Shown: piece after piece, positions 25,049-34,961 of the stretch
Layout: each line of letters starts with the position of its first letter
How positions within the stretch are numbered: position 1 is the first letter of the stretch
Source of the DNA: Gaertneriomyces semiglobifer
Lineage: Eukaryota > Chytridiomycota > Chytridiomycetes > Spizellomycetales > Spizellomycetaceae
Length of the DNA stretch: 64,000 nt
Reading direction: 5' to 3'
Assembly: GCA_025558075.1 (NCBI GenBank)
Contig: JAHLKF010000007.1
Span: 558,001 to 622,000 of the forward strand
Position numbers and translations under genes: made by a program
Notes under the pieces: generated by a model
Seen by the model: only the letters and a program-made list of their open reading frames with translations
What the model was told of the DNA's origin: nothing
Database searches by the model: none

Positions 25049-26893
25049 TTATACAAAGTACATTTGCCACACCTCCTCTTCCTCCTCATTCCGAAACTCG
25101 GCGGCGAACTCTACAGTTATGACTTCATCAAAGCCTTCACTGACGTCTGGTTTCTGGTAGCGTGCGTGGAATTGTTGGTATGCTAGGCGAGGGACACGGT
25201 CTCGATGGGGTTCTGAATAGTGTGAGGGTGAGGATGGTGAGAGGGCGGAGGGATTGGTTGTGCCATTTGTCGTCTCACCACCACCACTAGCGACACCACT
25301 ACCACTACCACTAAGACTAGAACGAGAACGACCCACCAAACTCCGATACGCATTATTATGCAAACACACCTCCTCAGGGGTCACAAACTCAAAACACCTC
25401 ACACCCACCCCCACCCTCAACTTCCCACTCACTCTCCTCGCCATCTCCACATACGCCCTCCTCGTCGCCCTATCCGGATTCGTATTATCCACCACCACCG
25501 ATTTGTGTGGGTTGTTCATCAATGCGTGTTCGGCGGTTTTGAGACACTTGTCCCGGGTTTTGAGGAGGTCTTGGTTGACCCGGGTGTATCCGTGGGGAAC
25601 GAGTTTGTGTAGGGCGAAACGGGATTTACCGGATGCGGGGAGACCTACTAGGATCACGAGTTCTGGGTGTCGCCCGGGTGGTATGTCGGTAGCAAGGTGC
25701 CTGTTAAGGGTAGAGGAAGATGAGGTATCTGTTCTGTGTGATGGCGAGCCCGTGTCTCCCGATGTTAGGCGTGTTTTCTGGAGGTATTCTTTCGGATCGA
25801 ACGCTGGGTCCGGAGGTGCATGGGACGGGTGTTGGGCTTTATGTGCCGGCACAGCCTGGTCCAGCGTCTTGAAATGAAAGAACCCCTCGGGTGTATAAAA
25901 CTGGCATCTGACATTCAGCGCAAACTTGTAATCCGTATCCGCAAAGTCCCGTTTCGTGCCTGGTACATGATCTTGAGGTCGTCCCGCTGCATCGCCCACA
26001 TAAAAACTATGTTCCTTATCCACCGCCACCCCATTGTTGAAATCCGTTTCTAGAAGCTCCCACATCCCCGGTCGAGGTTTGCGACACCAATCATCCTCCA
26101 CCGCTCCGAAAACCAGAATCGACGGGACCGCTTTCCCTTCTTTCTCAGCATACAGTTCAATCGCCCGAACGACATTCTCCACACGTCCCATAAACGCCGC
26201 CTTCCTCTGCTTGTTCTTCTCAATATCCTTCTGATTCGACATGATGACAATGCGAAACCCTTCGTCGACACTCAACGATACAAGACGTGAGGGGATGGAG
26301 GGGTGGAAGAACCGCCAGTCGTCGCCGTTTTTGGGGTAGACGTGTTTCCCGCGAACACTTGCTAGTGTGCCGTCGAAATCGAAGGCGGCGATGTGGGTGT
26401 TGGCGGATTGCGTGCCGTAGGTGCCGACAATGACGGACCCGTGTTTAGACCATTTGACTTTTGAGAATGGGTTGGTGTGAGTGGGTGAACCGCCTGAGGT
26501 GTTGGTGTTCGTACCGAGTCCGGATTTGGTGAAGAATGGATGGATCGGCGGTGTGGGTGCCGGGGCGGGGACGGATTGTTTGGGATCCGAGAGAGCGGTG
26601 GTGGTGGTCGTCTCACTATGGGACGACGACTCTGTTATGCTCACTTCTGTCACTTGCGTAGCTTTGGTGGTTGATACTGTTGTCGACGAGGTTGTGGATG
26701 TCATTGTCACCGTTTGCCCTACGGGTGTGTTTGGTCGTTGTCGCTTCCCGGAAGAGGGTGTTGCCTCGTCGTCTGACGCAGATACGGTGGTTGCGTCGCT
26801 CTTTACACTCACGTTGTCGTCCTCTGCTTCGGATATCTTTCTTTTCTTGACGATTGACATGATGGCCACTGCTTTTGCAGGGCCAGTGTGCAT
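25049..26893 (-). CDS. PNKP: Polynucleotide kinase 3'-phosphatase
   Basis: DNA end-processing enzyme that removes 3'-phosphates and phosphorylates 5'-hydroxyl ends at single- and double-strand breaks. Single exon of 614 codons. The first ATG is at 26893 and a second in-frame ATG at 26860 gives MSIVKKRK, a basic probable nuclear signal. Either start is possible. Residues 20-135 are Ser/Thr-rich and acidic, with no visible FHA domain. The phosphatase core begins near residue 165 with AAFDFDGTLAS, then IVIMSNQ, RKPRPGMW and YVGDAAGRP. The kinase domain near residue 415 has the P-loop VGLPASGKSRF, VNQDLL, VVDNTNPD and an arginine-rich lid. A Ser/Gly-rich insertion lies near the end before the terminal FDEVITVEF block. 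Confidence 0.95.
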   Translation of the reverse strand: MHTGPAKAVAIMSIVKKRKISEAEDDNVSVKSDATTVSASDDEATPSSGKRQRPNTPVGQTVTMTSTTSSTTVSTTKATQVTEVSITESSSHSETTTTTALSDPKQSVPAPAPTPPIHPFFTKSGLGTNTNTSGGSPTHTNPFSKVKWSKHGSVIVGTYGTQSANTHIAAFDFDGTLASVRGKHVYPKNGDDWRFFHPSIPSRLVSLSVDEGFRIVIMSNQKDIEKNKQRKAAFMGRVENVVRAIELYAEKEGKAVPSILVFGAVEDDWCRKPRPGMWELLETDFNNGVAVDKEHSFYVGDAAGRPQDHVPGTKRDFADTDYKFALNVRCQFYTPEGFFHFKTLDQAVPAHKAQHPSHAPPDPAFDPKEYLQKTRLTSGDTGSPSHRTDTSSSSTLNRHLATDIPPGRHPELVILVGLPASGKSRFALHKLVPHGYTRVNQDLLKTRDKCLKTAEHALMNNPHKSVVVDNTNPDRATRRAYVEMARRVSGKLRVGVGVRCFEFVTPEEVCLHNNAYRSLVGRSRSSLSGSGSGVASGGGETTNGTTNPSALSPSSPSHYSEPHRDRVPRLAYQQFHARYQKPDVSEGFDEVITVEFAAEFRNEEEEEVWQMYFV

Positions 26894-27019
26894 GTGTGGA
26901 GAAGTTTATGGCAAACGCGTGGAAAACGCTAAGAAACTTTTGACAGTTTGCTGCTGTTGCATTGCAGAATAGAGAATAATAGAGTAGTGATATAGAGCAT
27001 TTTACACAGATGGAGCACC

Positions 27020-27873
27020 ATGTTCTTCACGCCGACCATGCATTTCGTTACGCCGGATCCCATGTTACCGGCAGAGATCCATAGGACGCTCAATGTGGCG
27101 TTTTTCTACCAATGCTCCATCGCTCTCCTGTACTGTCTGTGGACTCGACGGATCCTGCCAACCGATCGTCGCCATCCAACTGTGAAGTCCATCTTCCTCG
27201 AGCAGTTTCGCTGGATGCTTGTGCTCCACGGGGCGTTTTATGCTGTGGAAATGGTGGTGACGGACATGCTAGGAGGAGGCACACCCATGGCCGTTCATCA
27301 TCTTGTCGGTGCGTTTTCCCCTTTCCCTCTCTCTCCCCTTGCCATCCACTATTGTAGGTGAACTGAACATGGTTGGCTCAATTCTATATAACTGCCGTTA
27401 TCTTTCGGCGGGGATGTATATATTTTTTTCTTCTTGTTCTTTTTTTTTTCTTTGCAGCGGTCGTCATCTTTACAACCATAGCCGTAGAACCACATGGCAT
27501 CTGCACAGTATCACTGCTTCCTTTCCTCCTACATTCCTACTTTTGGGTGTACAGCACCGGAGCAAGTTTCTTCCTCTTGACACTCTACAATTGGTCTCTC
27601 CTCCTCGCGGGAACAGTTGGCGTGGTACTACGTGCGATACAGCAACCGCCTGTCATCACCTGGCGCATCCCAGCAGCGACGCTCTTGGAAGCCGGTGTGA
27701 ATTACTTTACATACTGTTGGAATTATTGGGGAACGTATTGTCCGCCTGTGGGGGAACAGACGTGGATGGATTGCGTTCGGGTTGTTGTGGGGTGTGGGAT
27801 TGTTATGGCTGGGGTGGTGGTTCCCGCCGTTAAGATTGCGCAAAAGATGAGCAGGACGTATATAGAATCATAG
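27020..27873 (+). CDS. Multi-pass membrane protein of unknown function
   Basis: Two exons, 27020..27308 and 27458..27873, about 234 residues. About six hydrophobic segments are visible (VAFFYQCSIALLYCLW, WMLVLHGAFYAVEMVV, VAVVIFTTIAV, SLLPFLLHSYFWVYS, LYNWSLLLAGTVGVVL and VVVGCGIVMAGVVVPAV). The AVHHLV motif and overall spacing faintly recall TLC-domain proteins, but this is weak. The intron of 149 bases is longer than its neighbours. An alternative with a small middle exon (27359 to about 27398) is in frame but uses a poor donor (GTTATC). The upstream region is a compact 126-base divergent spacer shared with PNKP. Confidence 0.75.
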
Positions 27874-28001
27874 TTAGAAAACGTAATTCGCTTTGGCTGG
27901 AATAGAGATATCTGGTGTGCTGCTTTTTGGGGCTTGTCATTGCAAGTGGACCGAACGCGTAGTTAAAAAGTCATCACAGATCAGATCCAGGTCTTTGTCG
28001 A

Positions 28002-28847
28002 ATGCTGTTTCGCACAGTGTGCCGGCTTCCTTCCATCAAACAATATCACCGCACCGTTCACCGATCGCTTCGTCTAGATCTAGTTCAGCACTACAGCACA
28101 ATGCCTTCCGCGTTGGTTTTGGTCGCTCCAGGCAGCGAAGAAATGGAGACAGGTTTGTTCTATAATCTAACACCCCGAACTCCCCGATCAACTACTAACA
28201 CTCTGGGCTTGTTATCGTTCTTATCTTTCCATAGTCATTACTGTTGACATTCTGCGTCGTGCGAACATTGATGTCACCCTGGCCGGTCTCACCTCGGGTG
28301 ACCCCGTCGAATGCAGCCGCGGCATCAAACTAGTTCCCGACAAGGCCTTGCACGATATCTCCAACAAAACCGGGTTTGATGTACTCGTTTTGCCTGGCGG
28401 GTTAAAAGGCGCTGAATCCTTTAGCAAGGTAAACACCATGCTGAACCACCTCGCTTTTCTCTTTGAACTCACACACCCTCTCTCCGTGTCATACAGTCCC
28501 AGGATGTGCACAAGTTGCTTCAGGAGTACTACTCCAATCCCCAAAAGTACGTAGCAATTATCTGCGCCTCTCCCATCGCCCTCCACGCCGCCGGTGTCGC
28601 CACCGGCAAAAAAGTCACTTCCCACCCAAGCGTAAAACACCAACTGATCAACGACTACAACTACCAAGAAGGCGAACACAACCGGGTTGTTGTTGATGAT
28701 ACGCTGATCACCTCGCGTGGGCCGGGCACAGCTTTTGAGTTTGCGCTGACGATTGTGGATAAGCTGTGTGGCGCGCAGAAGGTGGGAGAGACTGTTGCGC
28801 CGATGGTCTGTGATGCTGCGATTTGCAAAAAGTTTGGCGCTGCTTGA
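28002..28847 (+). CDS. DJ-1/PARK7-family protein
   Basis: DJ-1/PfpI superfamily member implicated in oxidative-stress protection and glyoxalase or deglycase chemistry. Three exons, 28002..28152, 28235..28428 and 28497..28847, about 231 residues. The core starts MPSALVLVAPGSEEMET with the conserved Glu, then VLVLPGGLKGAESF, the nucleophile-elbow ICASPIALHAAGV with the catalytic Cys, and SRGPGTAFEFALTIV. A 33-residue basic, hydroxylated extension precedes the usual start (MLFRTVCRLPSIKQYHRTVHRSLR begins at 28002 and the core Met follows) and looks like a mitochondrial presequence. Both starts are in the same exon, so two isoforms could be made. Confidence 0.93.
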
Positions 28848-29039
28848 AGATGTATGGACTGTGGAATCTTGTATTTTTGTTTTTTGTATATGTGATTTTG
28901 GAATATCATTTGCCTGTTGGAACTGTATCTTCCTTTGCCGTTACATGTACAGGGCGGTTGACCCTTGATTCGCACGCGCATAAACACTACTGGAAGGACG
29001 TTAAGCCGGTCTGAAAGTGGTACGTTTCATGGCTCTACT

Positions 29040-29560
29040 ATGGTGCGAATTTTGCATTTCAGACTCCGAACCGGTGGACACTCCACATCTTCGCTCCAAT
29101 TGGGAGACCATTCCGCAAGCCGCAATATAGGGCGTGGACTACAGGGGCCTCCGCAAAGTCGCGGAAAACCGAGAGCTGCGACTAAAGCGCTCGCGAACGT
29201 CGCAGCCCGGCTTGCTAGAACGCCACCTCGCCAAATAAAAAAGAAGGTGAAGATGCGAGGTGAGTGGATGGGTGTGTGTTGGTTAACTCTTGAAATTGAT
29301 AACGCGTGGCACAGCATTACAAAACCCTAACCCCAGCTGGGCAGACGCGTATAAATTCGCGCTGCAGCATTCATCTTGTTGCTCTTCCCACCACAGTGGA
29401 ACAACAGTAGCATATACAGCGAGCACCCACTCAGTGGGCTGCCGCGTCAGAGCAAATGTGCTGGGACGAATATGTTGCTTATTTGGATTCAATTGAGTCA
29501 TCATTGTCGCCAGAGGACCCTGCCCACAAGCGAGAAGCTGTTGTCAAGAAGATCCAGTAG
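29040..29560 (+). CDS. Small basic hypothetical protein (uncertain model)
   Basis: Not recognised. Tentative exons 29040..29259, 29315..29395 and 29451..29560 give about 136 residues. Exon 1 to exon 2 is well supported: GTGAGT donor, GTTAACT branch-like sequence, ACAG acceptor and open phase. The N-terminal part is Arg/Ser-rich and could be a mitochondrial presequence, followed by an Ala/Arg/Lys helix. The last exon has a convincingly protein-like acidic end (MCWDEYVAYLDSIESSL, then PEDPAHKREAVVKKIQ). The second intron is the weak point, since its donor GTGGAA is poor, so the middle of the protein may be wrong. It ends just 51 bases before the next gene on the same strand. Confidence 0.45.
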
Positions 29561-29611
29561 TACAAACGGGTATGAATACGCGAGATCTTTGGCCTGCTCA
29601 CGGTGTCTGGA

Positions 29612-30591
29612 ATGGAAGATCATCCTAGCGATGATAGGAGTTCGCTCCCGCCTGTATGGGCCGTAGCTGCTGCTTGGCATGGTGTTCAGTAAATCTCGAT
29701 GCACATGTCCGCCGGCTGGGCCAGAGTTTTTGACTGGGCTACACTGGTTTTGCTTGCAGAGAGCAGGTTGCAATGTGATACTTTGAATACTCACTGTGAA
29801 TCTCTCCGTGTACAGGATCACAAGCTTTTTTTTGACTGAGCGAAAAGGGGTTCTGGTATGTACACTGCAACGGAGTAAGTTTAATATGGATGTACCGTGT
29901 CTTACCGATGTCTCCCGACAGCGTCTGAATGGGTTCGAGCATGGCGCTGCGAGTCAATTTCAAATGCACATGTGGAAGATGGGGAACCCACTAGGAAAGG
30001 AAACACTCCCTCGCCCTTTGCTCCACCATCCCGTTATCATCCGTATGCTGGTTCGGCACGAGAGTACCGAAGGAGGCCGAGTCCACCCACATCGCCCTTC
30101 GAAACTCGGCAACACGCGGTACTCTCTTGCCGAACCAGCAGAATCACAAGCATACCGTGACACTGAAGATGATGCTGGTTCCTCAAAACTTTGAACTTGT
30201 TGAGCTCAGACGCTTGGTCGTCAAAACGGACTGAATCTGGCAGCGGCTTTCTACTCATTCCAGAAACAGACTCTCGCAGTGGATAGGCAGCACAAATTTG
30301 CCGTAGACTGACAGAGTGATCCGGGAACTGCACATTCCAGTTGACGGAACGGGATAAGCAGAAGCAGTGCTTTGATGAGGAAACGGAAAAGATGGACCAG
30401 AAAGTTCAAGCGGATGAAGGCGCAGTTGGACTGGTAAGTAGCAGCGTTGTCTTTGAAATGAGGTTCATTGAGTAACACTTAGACACTAAATTGAAATTGA
30501 TTCATTACAGGAATCGTCAAAAGGCAAATTCTCCAGCTTGCGAAACGTCGAGCAGAGCGGGAAGCAAACGAGTGGGGGAAAGGACACCTAA
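29612..30591 (+). CDS. Eight-exon small hypothetical protein
   Basis: Not recognised. The model, 29612..29688, 29760..29774, 29816..29874, 29922..30080, 30139..30177, 30244..30302, 30341..30433 and 30511..30591, gives about 193 residues with every phase matching. It starts MEDHPSDDRSSLPPVWAV, has a short hydrophobic segment, a Pro/Arg-rich centre (FAPPSRYHPYAG), and a charged helical C-terminal half (LTERDKQKQCFDEETEKMDQ) that looks coiled-coil. The last two exons are joined by a GTAAGT-TTACAG intron and are the best supported. Several other introns are only 38-58 bases and one exon is 15 bases. The end of exon 6 may instead be at 30278, which gives a typical 62-base intron. An inverted repeat overlaps exon 4 and the following intron. 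Confidence 0.55.
30047..30139. repeat. Inverted repeat / long hairpin
   Basis: Left arm 30047-30069 and right arm 30117-30139 are reverse complements over 23 bases with one mismatch (arm core GCTGGTTCGGCA). A second nested pair, 30076-30082 with 30104-30110 (GCCGAGT/ACTCGGC), extends the stem after an internal loop. In the model above the left arm is exonic, and the right arm covers the end of the intron including its CCAG acceptor. Confidence 0.85.
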
Positions 30592-31108
30592 TCAATTAAT
30601 CTTCAAACGTCTGCAATAAAATAACAATATCTGTTTTTAAATTGGAAACATCCAGGCAGTCGTTTCACATATGTTTCATTATGTGCAACGCAGTCGTTTT
30701 CCTATATAGTTTCATCGTGCGCAACCCAACTCAACATCCGTTCGCGTTATCCTTCCATTGCATTGCCAAGCAAGCTGGATCAGAACGATATTGGAACACA
30801 GAGTCACAAGTCGGAACAAACTCTTGAAAAGGCAACGGAAAGACCACGCACGACAGAGACCGACTTTCTGGAAAGGCATAGCTAATACCTGCGCCCTGCC
30901 GACGGCAGACAGCCACACGACTTGTTTACGACACACCGAACACTTTCTCTCAATTAAACTTTAACTCTAGATCATAACAGGTTACATGTAGGTATTATGA
31001 GACTGCTGTACGTCTAAAACTGTTCTATATTAGCTCGTGTTGCACTCTCGAGACTAAATGAGGCGAGGTCGCATATACCAAGACAAAACAGAATGCAGGA
31101 AGAGGCTG
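30592..31108. other. Intergenic region with an imperfect tandem repeat
   Basis: About 520 bases between the 3' ends of converging genes. It contains a duplicated segment of about 35 bases (30656-30689 and 30690-30725, each beginning GCAGTCGTTT and ending GCAAC). No coding exon or tRNA was recognised. Confidence 0.55.
30656..30725. repeat. Two-copy imperfect tandem repeat
   Basis: Adjacent copies of about 34 and 36 bases share the start GCAGTCGTTT, a central GTTTCAT and the end GCAAC, with scattered differences, consistent with an old local duplication in a 3' intergenic region. Confidence 0.7.
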
Positions 31109-31579
31109 TCAATAGAGGACCTAGAATATGATAATTGCAGTTAGCAGGCGAAAGAAAAAGGCAAAAAGCACTTTAAGAATGTCACCCACCTTGTACATAG
31201 CCATCACCCTATCATCCGCCTTATCCCCACGCGGAGCGCCGTCCGCGCATTTCGACGTCCCGCACACGTTGGGGGTCAACCGCATCTGATACTGAAACCC
31301 CGGTGTGCTGCACCTGCAAGTGGGAACCGTCCCGAACGCATTCTCGTCGGTATACGCTGTTCCGGGCCACGGGTAGTAACCAATGTGGAAATCAAAGGCC
31401 CGGTGTCGGGTCATGCACCAACTTGCGCACAGCTTGGGCGTCAGCGTCGAGGAGTAGTTGTGAGAGGCCACGATGGCGTACGGGGAGGCTTGCTGGCACC
31501 CCGCGAACTGGATTTTTTGGGCATGGGCCGCTGGGAGGACCCAGATGCTCAAGAGGGCGAGCAAGAATAGGATCGTCAT
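31109..31579 (-). CDS. Short secreted WSC-like cysteine-rich protein
   Basis: Two exons, 31190..31579 and 31109..31120, about 133 residues. The signal peptide is clear (MTILFLLALLSIWVLPAAHA). The mature part starts with a FAGCQQASPY segment, then LCASWCMTRHRAFDFHIGYY and later CRCSTPGFQYQM and CGTSKCADG. The eight-cysteine arrangement and the FAG-C start resemble a WSC carbohydrate-binding domain, though somewhat divergent. The intron has a perfect TGCTAAC branch-like sequence, and the final exon is only 12 bases (VLY then stop). Without splicing, the frame would instead end in an unlikely hydrophobic tail. It lies beside the lectin and chitinase genes and has the same secreted carbohydrate-binding character. 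Confidence 0.8.
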
Positions 31580-32100
31580 GATGGGTGTGTGTGAGGCCTG
31601 GTAAACCCAGACGGAAATAACACCTAAGGCCTCTTAATGAGGCGAGGAATTCACGCCCTGGATGTTTGAGTGCAGGGCAATCCTGGTCGTTTTGTCAGGA
31701 GACTGGACGACCCTTCTTTTTTCGGTAGTCGTACTGGTTGACCGAAGCTTTTCGCGATCGATTTTTTTTTTTGTACCGATGTTGGTGGTATCTCCGAGGC
31801 TTCCATGGTTGATCCACGGCAGCGGAAAAAGTTGAGAATATTTTAGAGTTACACAAACAACATCCAGGGATTCAAGCGGATGAAAATGTTGTGTAACATA
31901 CGTGAGAAGGTTTCGCCGCATGGACGTACTTACAACAGATTAACCCGCAATTAATATTGAGCATCATTCCGTACATCATAAGTACATTATGTAGAGGAAA
32001 AATCCAGAACTACGGTGGACAAGGTCGGTTAACAACATCTATGAGTTCTACTACTCTCTAATCCTTGACCTATATTATATGTTTATTTTTTCTTGAGGTC
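31580..32100. promoter_or_regulatory. Intergenic region upstream of the WSC-like gene
   Basis: About 520 bases between two minus-strand genes. It should hold the WSC-like gene promoter and the lectin 3' UTR. No other exon is supported. Confidence 0.5.
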
Positions 32101-33189
32101 TTATTTGGCACTGGTCCAGAGCACAGCTCCACCGACATCCGTGAGAACCGCTCCACGACCTGTTTCCAAAGTAAGATGGTAGGGCTTGGTCCGGCCATCG
32201 TTCCACGAATTGGAAGACCAGTTGGCAAAGGTCCCGTCCATGCGTTGTCGAACCAAGTTTCCGTCGCTCTGCATTTTCAAGAGCATTCCTTCCGTGACCC
32301 CATCTACACCGGTGGCAATGATCGTAGGTGTCGCCACGCCCGACGTCACTAGAAGAATTTCGCCGTTGTCCCCAATCGTCAGGGTCATTGTTCTGTCTTG
32401 GGAGACGAGCAACTCGCCAGTGCGCAATGTGTCCTGACCATCTGAAATCAGCTCGTTGAACGTGGGTCGTGGTGCTTCCCACCGATACAGGAGCTTGCCC
32501 GTTGAATCGTTGACTTGGAATCCCATGTTGACGACCGTAACACGGAAAGGAGCACCCACGCCATTGGTCCAGCTGTCGCTGCTCCATCCCGCAAAGGTCC
32601 CGTCCATGCGTTGTCGAACCAGGTTACCATCACTCTGCATTTTCAACAGCATGCCCTCGGTAAAGCCATCGAACCCATTCGCCACAACGATCGGGGCACT
32701 TGGTTGAGCTGCAGTGAAGAGAATCTGCCCATTCCTTTCGATGGTAAGCGTGTACTTTTTGTCATCCGAAACAAGCATTTCCCCTGTACGCAGCGTGTCA
32801 TGGCCGCCCGAAAGCAGTTCCGTGGACGAAGTACGCGGGATTTCCCAGCGGAAAAGCACTTTTGCTGTGGAATCCGTGATTTGGAAACCTGTCTCGGTGA
32901 CCGTGACCTTGAAAGGTGCGCCGGCCCCATTTGTCCAAGTATTGGTACTCCATCCAGCAAAGCCGCCATCCGTGCGAGCGCGGACAAGGTTGCCGTCCTC
33001 TTGCATCACCAGCTTGACATCCTCAACGTCCGGGCCGAGGGAATCGCCGATCGTGTGTACGGCTCCAGAGGCGGACTCAAAAGCCAACTGCCCACCCTTG
33101 ATAATTCGCAATCGTTGCGTGCCAGTTGCATCGACCAAAACATCGGAAAGGGTCAAAGTATCGTTAAGTCCTCCGCTGACGAGTTCGGT
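32101..33189 (-). repeat. Three tandem 366-base lectin units
   Basis: The block GCAAAGG/GCAAAGC with its surrounding motif recurs at 32225, 32591 and 32957, exactly 366 bases (122 codons) apart. The first two units are nearly identical at DNA level around the MQSDGNLVRQRMDG motif, while the N-terminal unit is more diverged. Confidence 0.88.
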
Positions 33190-34961
33190 CTGGGGAAAAC
33201 TGTTACACAAACTGGGTATAGGGTATACACCATATTATCACTTACCAAGGTTCGGCCGGTTGAAGGCGGGTTGACAGGAGGGGTGGGATCGGTAGGCGGA
33301 AGAGTGGAATTGGTAGGTGGAAGAGTGGAATTCGTAGGCGGAAGAGGGGACATATTGGACCAGCATTTCCTGGAAAAAAAGGTTACATGAGTGATGCACG
33401 AAACGTATCTAGAGCGGCATTACATCTTGGCACGTACAATGGAAGAGGGGCTATCCGAAACAGACTACCGCAATCCTCCCCGGCAGGTGTCTTAACGCTC
33501 AACGCCCCTGTTCCACCGGGAGCAGTGGGTTCCTGTTCGACGCAAGCGTTGTCCTTGGCAGTACGTAACATGCACAAGAGAATTTCGTTCATATTTGAGG
33601 TGTCGGGCGAGAAGCAATCTACCAATTTCAAAAGGGGGGGCAACGTCAGATCTGGCAGACGGTCGTGGTTTCATTCAAACTAAAACTTACCAGGCTCGAA
33701 CAGTTGGGCATCAAGTGCTGGGGATATGCTCGCGCATGGCGCCATCTCCAAACTTTGGTCTTCTGTCATTGAAATGCATAATGTGCCCAGCTGGATGAGC
33801 ACATCGGAAGTCATCAGCAATCATGAGCGCAGAGCGGCCATGACCAAAAGGAGCAAAAGTAATTGAATAGAGATACGTACTCGCATTCTGTAGTGATTGC
33901 TGGGAGGGACTGTCTCCAGAGCGAAATACCCGGCAAGGGAAAAGTTCCCGTTGGGTTCGTAGACATCCTTGAATGGAAATTCACGAGCACCCAATGTGTA
34001 CGTGTCGGGCTCTCTGGAAGTGGCAAGTTGATAATGTGAGAAAGCAACGAACACCCAAAGAGGCCATTTGCATAGGAGGAGGCTTACGGTTGATAACTCC
34101 AGTAGTGAGCCAAAGTGCCAGCATCAGACAGTGAGTAAATGAAAAAGCAGTCTCCCGAGCGAGGTTTGGTATCACCGGGAGTCTGCGTTGGAGCTGGCGA
34201 CGGAAGCGGAGGCGGCGGAACAGACTCGGGAAGTGTATTGACCACAGCGGGAAACGTGGTGTTTACTGTTGTGGGGTCAACCAGAGTGAAGGCAACCGAC
34301 TCTGCACAGGTCTTGAGAGTCATACGGTAAGTGGGCGGCGGAGGCAAGCCAGAGCTAGGATTCGTAACGCCGGTGGCGATGGTGCTGTTCAGCAGTGATA
34401 GATCATTATTGGGAAGATCTGGTGACAGACAGAGGTTGGAATTCTTGTAGCGGAATTGTCCGTTATCCAAGTGCTCTTCGACCCAGTTCTGTAGAGCGGT
34501 GCCCGAAGTGCAGCCGGCCCAAGTAGGTGCCCCAGCGGTATTCTGAATGCAATAGTCGGGATTTCCCATGGAATGAAGCACGCGGGGACCGCTGAAGGTG
34601 GCATCGTCATCAGCAAGTTCGATAGCCAGAATGAGATCGTCACGAATACTAGTACAAGCTGGCAGAAGTTATACGTGTTCCCAGAAGCGGATGAATCACC
34701 ACGCACGACAAGTTATTGGGGAGGAACTCGTGAATAAGACCGAAGGTGATGATGCGTACCTACTGCGTCGACAGACGTGGCGGCACCGGCAGGAAGAGGG
34801 TTTTGGAAAAGGGGAGCTTGGAGACAGTACTTTGAAGCATCAAGCTGGAAGACCAGTGGAACCACCAGCGCGGAAGCCGCTGGGAGCGAGGCAATGGTGG
34901 CGAGTGCAGCAGCAGCAGCAGCGACCGTGGCGGAGACGGTAGGTAGTACCGGTAGCCTCAT
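32101..34961 (-). CDS. Secreted lectin: trefoil-like N-terminus plus three bulb-type lectin repeats
   Basis: Seven exons, 34760..34961, 34088..34658, 33881..34013, 33691..33790, 33438..33618, 33246..33369 and 32101..33189, about 799 residues, all phases consistent. A signal peptide (residues 1 to about 33, Ala-rich) is followed by a Cys-rich region with repeated YCLQ, DYCIQNT, LCLSPDLP and LCIS motifs and an internal Pro-rich segment. These recall a beta-trefoil (R-type lectin-like) fold, but this assignment is tentative. A Pro linker with three LPPTNST-type repeats leads to the C-terminal 363 residues, which are three tandem B_lectin (mannose-binding type) units with the motif MQSDGNLVRQR. 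I infer an extracellular sugar-binding role. It is divergent from the chitinase gene across a 0.9-kb spacer. Confidence 0.88.

Noticed and set aside
27359..27398. Extra small exon inside the membrane-protein intron
   Set aside because: In frame but needs a weak GTTATC donor; direct splicing gives a plausible protein. Kept only as an alternative.
33370..33386. 17-base intron in the lectin gene
   Set aside because: Too short for splicing; a GTACGT donor at 33437 gives a normal 68-base intron in the correct phase.
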